Source of the DNA: an uncultured Campylobacter sp.
GTDB lineage: Bacteria > Actinomycetota > Actinomycetes > Mycobacteriales > Mycobacteriaceae
NCBI GenBank assembly: GCA_943913625.1
Contig: CALTYW010000136.1
Span: 1 to 6,060 of the forward strand
DNA: 6,060 nucleotides
Direction: 5' to 3'
Shown: positions 3,900 to 6,060 of the stretch, piece by piece
Layout of the letters: each line of letters starts with the position of its first letter
Numbering within the stretch: position 1 is the stretch's first letter
Position numbers and translations under genes: made by a program
Notes under the pieces: generated by a model
Told to the model about the DNA's origin: nothing
Seen by the model: only the letters and a program-made list of their open reading frames with translations
The model's database searches: none

Positions 3900-5408
3900 T
3901 TACCTGTCTCCTCGAAGCATGTTCTCAAGATCTTGAAAGTTTAGCCCAGGAGCAGGGGCGGGGGAGTTCTGCGGCGCCGTCTCTGGTGCGTTCGCCGGGG
4001 GCGCTTGCGTATCGACGGCCGGTTGCGACGGCTGCGGCGCAGGAACCTGCGGCTCCGGCTCCACCGTGACCGTCTCCGGCGGCTCGACGAAGCTGACCGT
4101 GCCGGGCGCGCGCCGTTCCGTCACCGTGGGGCGATCTTCCTGCTCAGGCGCCACCGTCGCCGTCTCCGGCTCGAGGGTCTCCGTCTCGGTGACCACCGTC
4201 GGGGTCGACGACGTAGTCGGGGTGGCCTTGCCGCCGCCGGTGAGGTTGTCGAACACTCCGGAGGTGTACGCCCATGCCGCACCCATCGCTAGCAGCGCGA
4301 GCAGCAGCAGCGAGGCAATCACCGGGCCGGCCTTGGACTTCTTCTCGGGTGCCTGGGGGGCCTGGGCCGGGGCAGCGGGGGCCGCGGCGCGGGAGGGGAC
4401 CGGTTGGGGTCGAGAAGCAACAGCCCTCGCCGCGGACGGCGGGTACGCGCCCTCCGGGCGGGAGGTGCGCTCGTCAGCGACCTGCGCGAGCATCTGCGTG
4501 GACGCGGTGGGGGAAGGCTCCATGGCCACCACCTGCGTGTTTCCACCGGGCTGCGCGGGGCGCAGGCCCTGGCGCACCTGGGCGATGGCGAGCTGGAACT
4601 CGTTGCCGTCGCGGAAGCGGTTGGAGGGGTCCTTGCGCAGCGCGATCTCGATGAGCTCGCGCGCAGGTGCCGAGACCGAAATCGGCAAAGCCGGCGGCTC
4701 GGCGGACACATGCGCGAGCGCGACCGATACCGAAGAATCGCCGTTGAAGGGGCGTTTGCCGGAGAGCATTTCGTAGCCCACCACGCCCAGCGAGTACACG
4801 TCGGACGCCGCGGTGACGTTCATGCCCTGCGCCTGCTCCGGGGAGACGTACTGCGCGGTGCCCACCACCATGCCGGTGCGGGTCAACGGCACCGCGGCCG
4901 CCGCCTTGGCAATGCCGAAGTCGGTGATCTTGATCTGCCCGTTCTGGGTGATCATGAGGTTGCCTGGCTTGATGTCGCGGTGCACCAGGCCCATGCGGTG
5001 GATCACGGCGAGACCGTGGGCGGCCTGCTCCAGCACGTCGAGGGCGAGGTCCTCCTCGAGCTGGCCCTCGCGCGCGATGAGATCCGCCAGCGACTCGCCG
5101 CGGATGTACTCCATGACGATGAAGCAGACGGTGAACCCGGAGCCGGTGTCCACTTCGCGGTAGTCGTAGGTGGCCACCACGTTGTCGGAGTTGATGCCCT
5201 GGGCGCTCAGCGCCTCGTTGCGGAAGCGGGCGAGGAACTCCTCGTTGGAGGAGAACTCGGGGCGCAGGACCTTGATGGCCACTTCGCGCTCGTTGGCGAC
5301 GTCGTCCGCCAACCACACCGTGGACATGCCGCCGTGGCCGATGATCCACTGCAGCTGGTAGCCGTTGCCAATCAGTTTTTGCAGGTCGTCGCGGTTCTCA
5401 GTATTCAT
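3900..5408 (-). CDS. pknA: Membrane Ser/Thr protein kinase PknA
   Basis: Second Hanks kinase of the growth and division locus; it phosphorylates cell-shape and peptidoglycan proteins (in actinobacteria reported targets include DivIVA/Wag31, FtsZ and MurC) and works with PknB. The kinase domain covers about 17-282: G-loop GHGGMS (24-29), catalytic K46 in VAIK, E65, HRDIKPGN (143-150) with D145, DFG 163-165, activation-loop T176 and T178, and SPE 189-191. Motifs are intact. An Ala/Pro-rich cytosolic linker (about 284-355) ends in EKKSK, followed by one TM helix (about 361-381). The outer 120-residue tail has no PASTA repeat and is rich in Pro, Thr and Glu, with related PETATVA (414-420) and PETVTVE (444-450) segments; it closes with LNFQDLENMLRGDR, possibly a short helix. 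The ATG at 5408-5406 is chosen because it begins just before the kinase fold and has AAGGAG 7 nt upstream; it overlaps the pbpA stop as ATGA. The upstream in-frame extension to 5576 overlaps pbpA and is Arg-rich, hence not coding. Confidence 0.96.
   Translation of the reverse strand: MNTENRDDLQKLIGNGYQLQWIIGHGGMSTVWLADDVANEREVAIKVLRPEFSSNEEFLARFRNEALSAQGINSDNVVATYDYREVDTGSGFTVCFIVMEYIRGESLADLIAREGQLEEDLALDVLEQAAHGLAVIHRMGLVHRDIKPGNLMITQNGQIKITDFGIAKAAAAVPLTRTGMVVGTAQYVSPEQAQGMNVTAASDVYSLGVVGYEMLSGKRPFNGDSSVSVALAHVSAEPPALPISVSAPARELIEIALRKDPSNRFRDGNEFQLAIAQVRQGLRPAQPGGNTQVVAMEPSPTASTQMLAQVADERTSRPEGAYPPSAARAVASRPQPVPSRAAAPAAPAQAPQAPEKKSKAGPVIASLLLLALLAMGAAWAYTSGVFDNLTGGGKATPTTSSTPTVVTETETLEPETATVAPEQEDRPTVTERRAPGTVSFVEPPETVTVEPEPQVPAPQPSQPAVDTQAPPANAPETAPQNSPAPAPGLNFQDLENMLRGDR
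3907..3912 (-). promoter_or_regulatory. Shine-Dalgarno site of pknB (AGGAGA) inside the pknA end
   Basis: Minus-strand AGGAGA lies in the last codons of pknA, with 8 nt between GGAG and the pknB ATG. The pknA stop and pknB start form TAAATG with no gap, which favours translational coupling and fixes the pknB start. Confidence 0.75.
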
Positions 5409-6060
5409 CGCTGTTCTCCTTCCACTGGCGCCGGCGGCGCGGGGGCGGCGTACAGCACCGCCCGGCCGATCGGGCCTGAAACCTGGCCGCCGGTTGCAGC
5501 GTCGCCCATGTTGCCGCCGTTTTTCACCACCACGGCCACGGCGACATCTTTGGCCGGGTCGAACGCCACGTACCACGCGTGCGGGGCGGCGCCCTCGGCG
5601 TGCTCGGCGGTGCCGGTCTTCGAGCCGAAGCCGTTGCCGTCGTAGCCGAACGTCCAGCGCTCCGAGCCGAACATGAGGTCGCGCAAGGTCGCTGCCTCCT
5701 CCGGGGTGATCGCCTCGTTCAGTTCGACCGGTTTGGTCTCGCTGATCGCTTTGCCCTCGGGGGTGCGCACGGAACGCACGACGAACGGGTTCATGCGCTT
5801 GCCGTCGTTGGCCACGATGCCCGCCATCACGGCGGCCTGCAGCGCGGTCATGGTCACGTCGCGCTGGCCGATGGCGGATTGGCCCAGCTCAGGCGCACCC
5901 GGGAGGTCACCCAGCGAGCCGGCGGCGGTGGGCAGCCCCAAGTCGTACTTCGCGCCGACGCCGAACGCGTCCGCAGCCTCGCGCAGGGCGTCGGCGCCCA
6001 TGTCCAGGCCCATCTGCACGAACGCGGTGTTGCACGACAGCGCGAACGCGGTGCGCAGCG
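5405..6060 (-). CDS. pbpA: Penicillin-binding protein PbpA (class B transpeptidase), C-terminal part
   Basis: Class B penicillin-binding protein that crosslinks peptide stems of peptidoglycan outside the membrane; in this cluster it works with the glycosyltransferase RodA and, in mycobacteria, with CrgA. The last 217 codons are present; the N-terminal membrane anchor, dimerisation region and catalytic SxxK lie beyond the right edge. Two transpeptidase motifs are visible: SCN (SxN) at 6037-6029 and KTGTAE (KTG motif) beginning at 5620. Typical family segments lie between them (GQRDVTMTALQAAVMAGIVANDGK, given here only as a landmark starting about 5869, then MNPFVV). The domain ends in a beta-sheet strand VAVAVVVKNGG and a short Pro/Ala tail. 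The stop TGA overlaps the pknA start. Full length in relatives is about 475-495 residues, so slightly less than half is seen. No damage is apparent. Confidence 0.96.
   Translation of the reverse strand, partial: LRTAFALSCNTAFVQMGLDMGADALREAADAFGVGAKYDLGLPTAAGSLGDLPGAPELGQSAIGQRDVTMTALQAAVMAGIVANDGKRMNPFVVRSVRTPEGKAISETKPVELNEAITPEEAATLRDLMFGSERWTFGYDGNGFGSKTGTAEHAEGAAPHAWYVAFDPAKDVAVAVVVKNGGNMGDAATGGQVSGPIGRAVLYAAPAPPAPVEGEQR
5416..5421 (-). promoter_or_regulatory. Shine-Dalgarno site of pknA (AAGGAG) inside the pbpA end
   Basis: A near-consensus AAGGAG on the minus strand sits 7 nt before the pknA ATG, within the final codons of pbpA. Together with the ATGA stop/start overlap it points to coupled translation and decides the pknA start. 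Confidence 0.75.

Noticed and set aside
5409..5576. N-terminal extension of pknA by 56 residues
   Set aside because: It lies inside pbpA in another frame, is Arg/Gly-rich, and the ATG at 5408 has a strong Shine-Dalgarno sequence and family-like start.
4404..5645. Long plus-strand open frame (413 codons) antisense to pknA and the pbpA end
   Set aside because: Same shadow effect; the minus-strand kinase has complete catalytic motifs.

Overview
The window is GC-rich and closely packed. Its gene content (pbpA-pknA-pknB plus crgA) is the conserved growth and division kinase cluster of Actinobacteria. The order, with crgA directly behind pknB, and the protein sequences suggest a high-GC Corynebacterium or close relative; this genus call is from memory of the families, not from a search. 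In this group the cluster usually lies on the origin-proximal part of the chromosome. No origin, tRNA, rRNA, CRISPR array or insertion sequence was seen here.

Layout: (1) 1-216, minus strand: the N-terminal end of a secreted protein of unknown family with a clear Sec-type signal peptide, cut by the window edge. (2) 217-736: a 520-base divergent intergenic region, unusually rich in dyads. It holds a 14-bp perfect palindrome, a TNGTNNNACNA-type dyad, a strong hairpin, an 18-bp perfect inverted repeat (481-498 / 555-572) built from TTCAC/GTGAA half-sites, and a leader that can fold over the next gene's Shine-Dalgarno sequence. (3) 737-1516, plus strand: an unrecognised acidic 259-residue protein with an N-terminal CxxC-X8-CxxC zinc-knuckle-like motif, convergent with the cluster. 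(4) 1528-1800, minus: crgA, a two-TM septation protein. (5) 1827-3899, minus: pknB, a Ser/Thr kinase with one TM segment and four PASTA repeats. (6) 3900-5408, minus: pknA, a Ser/Thr kinase with one TM segment and a Pro/Thr/Glu-rich outer tail. (7) 5405 to the window end, minus: the C-terminal part of pbpA, a class B penicillin-binding protein.

The four minus-strand genes read pbpA > pknA > pknB > crgA and look like the 3' end of one operon. pbpA and pknA overlap by ATGA, the pknA stop codon abuts the pknB start (TAAATG), and crgA follows pknB after 26 bp. PbpA crosslinks peptidoglycan. PknB senses muropeptide or lipid II-type ligands through its PASTA repeats and, with PknA, phosphorylates the elongation and division machinery. 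CrgA helps bring septal synthesis proteins together. rodA, the phosphatase gene and the FHA-domain genes usually found upstream of pbpA would lie beyond the right edge.

The conserved cluster looks ordinary for the family. The least explained part is the 217-736 intergenic region together with the convergent zinc-knuckle gene; no clearly new system can be demonstrated from this window alone.
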